Assembly (NCBI GenBank): GCA_026874595.1
Contig: CM049310.1
Span: 40,801,558-40,865,557 of the forward strand
Length of the DNA: 64,000 nt
Direction: 5' to 3'
From: Sipunculus nudus
Lineage: Eukaryota; Annelida; Sipuncula; Golfingiida; Sipunculidae
Part shown: positions 61,691-64,000 of the stretch, piece after piece
Numbering within the stretch: position 1 is the stretch's first letter
Layout: each line of letters begins with the position of its first letter
Translations under genes and position numbers: made by a program
The notes under the pieces: generated by a model
Databases searched by the model: none
The model's input: only the letters and a program-made list of their open reading frames with translations
Told to the model about the DNA's origin: nothing

Positions 61691-63795
61691 ATAATGTAAT
61701 AAAATATAATAATATATAATAAAATATTCTGTACTCACTCTGTAGGGTTCTGATGGCTGTGATGGGTCTCTGACAGGAGGAATGTACTCGTCTTTTGCTA
61801 TTTCTGAAACTACACATTTGCATAATTTATTCAATATTAGCTCTGTCAAAAAGGAGTCCTATGCTTTTAACACTGTTGTAATATTAAGGTCGTATATATA
61901 AACAAATCTTGTAAATTCACTGATCAGGCATGTAGGTATAGAACTATTTATGACAACACGCGTGGTTTGGTGTTAAGGTAGCCACATTTATAAATGACCC
62001 ATTGTTTAACTTGGTAGTAAAATATCTTCGTCATTGGATAATATATCTTGAGATTAGGTGTTTAGATATACAATGCCATATACATCGTATCATTTGGTGT
62101 GATGTATCTACTTTAATAAACGGTCCCTCGGATGTTTGGTTAAACAAATATACGTTAATGAATTATCCCATATGTGGAGTTGTATTAAGGTTTCTATGTG
62201 CATTATTATCTATTTTGTGATTTGGTCTTTTGATATTTTTCAACAAGTGGTCGGTGGTGTGGCTAAGTGTTACAGTATCTACTTCCAATCATACGATTTG
62301 GCGTTAAGGTATATACATTAACTTCTAATTAACTTATTTACCTTGAAACAACTAGAATAATTTAGCATATGTAAGAAGAAGTATAATTAGGAGGGGGACC
62401 GTACGTAGGAAAACCGGACCAATTTAACTGAAAAACATCATATTCTATCTTACCTAGCACATATCTTATTGTAGCGTCGATGTTATTTTTGCATAGATAA
62501 TGAGACAAGTTAAACAATTTTGAAATTAACAATAATAGGATACAGGATATATATAGTATCGGACATACCCGAGAGAAAGTACTCCAGTACTTCGAGAATC
62601 CTGGAAGCTCTAATACGGTTCTTTGGAATATACGGGAAGCAACGTAAGATGTAGGTGGATAGCGCTTGGGGTAGACATGCCGGGGCCTCCGGTCTTATAC
62701 CGTGGGTCAGAACCTGCATGTAAAATACAAACAATAGTATACGAACTCCTGCTAAAATCCAGCTATTCCCTTGCCTTATCTGCAGAAATTATGTGAGTTC
62801 TGACGTACGTATCGTACAAATTAATAAACTGTATAGTATTTTCGGTGCCGGATATTGGAGATGATTTGTCTACAAGTTTTTAGTTATCATAGCAATGTCG
62901 ACAAAAGGAAAAAAAAATGCAGTCCAAGGTTTTTGTTTGCATATCTGCTGAAGTTAAAATGTAATCGTCTGATCTGAATCCAGATGTTCTTCTTTAATGT
63001 GTTTGGATTAATTTAGTGGGCCACCCATTAAAAAAGTACAAGACATATTCTTCAGTTAATAGACGTCAGATAAAGGCACCTTTTAAACCTTAATGGTTTT
63101 CCAAGGAACAGTTTACCCTTATATGGAAGGTCAAAGAAGGATTACATACAGGAAGGGACCCTCCGCAGGAAGTCCTCAGAGAAACACTTATGAAGGGGTT
63201 TCATCGCAAACATTTTAAATTAAAGGGTTCCCCCTCAAGCTGAAACGATGACTTGTTTATTTTTTAAGAACACTCATGAAAGAATTGCATCTAAATTGCT
63301 CAGGCCATATGCTTAATAATACCACGGGTTAGTTAGGCATAATATGAGGCATATAAAAAATTAGGTTTAATCTATGAAAAAGGTGATTTAAAGCTTATGC
63401 CAGGAACTGATTCAGTGGACGCAATACAAATTAGCAGAGTCTAATAATAACGGACGTAAAACGCAACGTGGGTTCTTGAGCAATATATATTCTTAATACG
63501 AAGCCAGCTGAGTCCAATGATACTGAATGATACTGAAACCAGAAGTCTTACAGGTATACCAAAATTCAAAACTGATATGATGAGAGAAGGTATAGGGAGA
63601 GACCGTCTTCCCATACCTCTTTAGCCTTTGCTGTAGCGTCCATCCCGTACAGTTCGTTGAAAGGAAAACATCCCATCGTTGCAGCCTCAAGAATCACGTG
63701 ACCAAGCATATATGTATCCGAGGCCAGCGAATAGCAGCACGCCAAGATTGACTCTGGTGCACTCCACAGTAACGGTACGGGGTCCTGTTTCTTAC
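55574..63795 (-). CDS. Tandem kinase-like protein with C-terminal pseudokinase, 5'-partial, 11 exons
   Basis: Exons, in transcript order: 63795-63617, 62713-62569, 61803-61739 (acceptor at 61809 also possible), 61402-61363, 60872-60793, 60514-60425, 59604-59296, 59020-58872, 58273-58117, 57423-57278, 56378-55574. All junctions have GT-AG and every phase matches, giving 720 residues from the window edge to the stop. The layout is the C-lobe of kinase-like domain 1 (1-107), a linker (about 108-185), tyrosine-kinase-like pseudokinase domain 2 (about 186-453) and a tyrosine-rich tail (454-720). Domain 2 lacks the key catalytic residues (HTH for HRD, GQLG for DFG), so it is probably a regulatory or scaffolding domain. 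No membrane segment is seen; one could be upstream. JAK kinases also carry two such domains, but there the pseudokinase comes first and the active kinase last. The family could not be named. Confidence 0.85.
57278..60514 (-). CDS. Exons for pseudokinase domain 2
   Basis: Exons 60425-60514, 59296-59604, 58872-59020, 58117-58273 and 57278-57423. Recognisable tyrosine-kinase landmarks are QHENLVKVLGI (subdomain IV), IFHQIALGMEYLH (VIa), SDVMAFGLLIAEVL (IX) and CPEWLYDLIKTCM with HRRPMFSEI (XI). Changed residues are VAVK to VRVP (Lys lost), HRDLAARN to HTHLQARF (catalytic Asp and metal-binding Asn lost), DFG region to GQLG, and the APE position to ARE. No glycine-rich loop is visible and the N-lobe is short. 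The fold is probably kept while catalysis and perhaps nucleotide binding are lost. Confidence 0.88.
60793..61809 (-). CDS. Linker exons, including a 40-nt microexon
   Basis: Three small exons (61739-61803 or -61809, 61363-61402, 60793-60872) encode the linker between the kinase-like domains. It contains DEYIPPVRDPSQPSEPYR and a highly charged stretch, LWKEEEQRKREERRKSRG, likely helical. The first exon has two in-frame acceptors 6 nt apart (TGTAG and TTTCAG), so two residues may be optional. An (AT)n tract at 61648-61687 lies just downstream of its donor. Confidence 0.75.
61648..61687. repeat. (AT)n microsatellite in intron
   Basis: About 20 AT repeats, 50 bp from a splice donor of the kinase-like gene. 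Confidence 0.95.
62569..63795 (-). CDS. Exons for kinase-like domain 1, C-lobe
   Basis: Exons 63617-63795 and 62569-62713 encode PVPLLWSAPESIL (subdomain VIII, APE intact), YSLASDTYMLGHVILEA (subdomain IX; Asp kept, but the usual DVWSFG is DTYMLG), and ACLPQAL...RCFPYIPKNRIRAS (subdomains X-XI, with the conserved Arg). The catalytic and DFG loops lie on exons beyond the window, so whether this domain is active is unknown. The first exon starts in phase 1, predicting the phase of the missing exon. Confidence 0.85.
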
Positions 63796-64000
63796 CTACA
63801 AGTGGTTACGATGTTTTTTAGACGTGCAGCCATTTGACACATTTTAACTATAAAGGTTGTCTTAAGTATAGCCATAACTGGGTCTGAATATTAAATGTGA
63901 TCGAAATGTCCCTGCTGAGAGAAATGAGGTTCAATATTTTTTATAAAAAACTACCTTCTAGATGGTTAAATTATTTCATAAGTAGCACAGGCAATAGCAC
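63796..64000 (-). other. Intron of the kinase-like gene reaching the window edge
   Basis: No further exon with matching phase is visible before the end of the window; the gene continues beyond it. Confidence 0.6.

Overview
The window is AT-rich animal nuclear DNA. It has spliced genes with GT-AG introns, very many (AT)n and poly-G tracts, minisatellites, a Penelope-like retroelement, a tRNA-derived SINE, hAT-type MITEs and several copies of a Helentron/pearl-like repeat. The repeat types and the gene set (expanded GT31 glycosyltransferases, a claudin-like protein, a divergent kinase) suggest a marine lophotrochozoan, most likely a mollusc. That is an inference; no species can be named from the sequence alone.

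Layout: 0-11 kb is mostly repeats: a 50-bp minisatellite at 1.34-1.94 kb and Helentron-like copies at 3.6-5.0, about 5.5-6.4 and 6.6-7.7 kb. At 11.66-12.69 kb lies the main exon of a beta-1,3-galactosyltransferase-like (GT31) gene, followed by another Helentron-like copy. From 16.7 to 27 kb come a diverged repeat, a foldback element (19.0-20.6 kb), two small tandem arrays and a 3-kb array of 44-bp units with higher-order structure. A second GT31 gene occupies 28.13-30.42 kb. A nearly intact Penelope-like element with 272-bp inverted terminal repeats sits in an (AT)n tract at 33.4-36.45 kb. A three-exon claudin/PMP22-like four-pass membrane protein gene spans 38.54-43.87 kb, with another tandem-repeat element inside its first intron. 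A SINE (48.1 kb), a Helentron-like copy interrupted by an insertion with 9-bp duplications (48.8-50.4 kb), two hAT-type MITEs with 8-bp target duplications (51.55 and 52.75 kb) and a broken tandem duplication (54.0-55.4 kb) follow.

From 63.8 kb down to 55.57 kb, on the minus strand, eleven exons with fully consistent reading phase encode the C-terminal 720 residues of a protein with two kinase-like domains in tandem. The first is present only as its C-lobe, because the gene runs off the window. The second is a tyrosine-kinase-like pseudokinase that has lost the VAIK, HRD, DFG and APE signature residues. It is followed by a long tail with a 30-residue repeat carrying Y-x-N motifs, which resemble Grb2 SH2 docking sites. 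This gene is the most unusual coding feature here.

The genes do not form an obvious pathway. The two GT31 genes are same-strand paralogues sharing an intron position and phase, which points to local duplication. The rest is a patchwork of unrelated genes in repeat-rich DNA.
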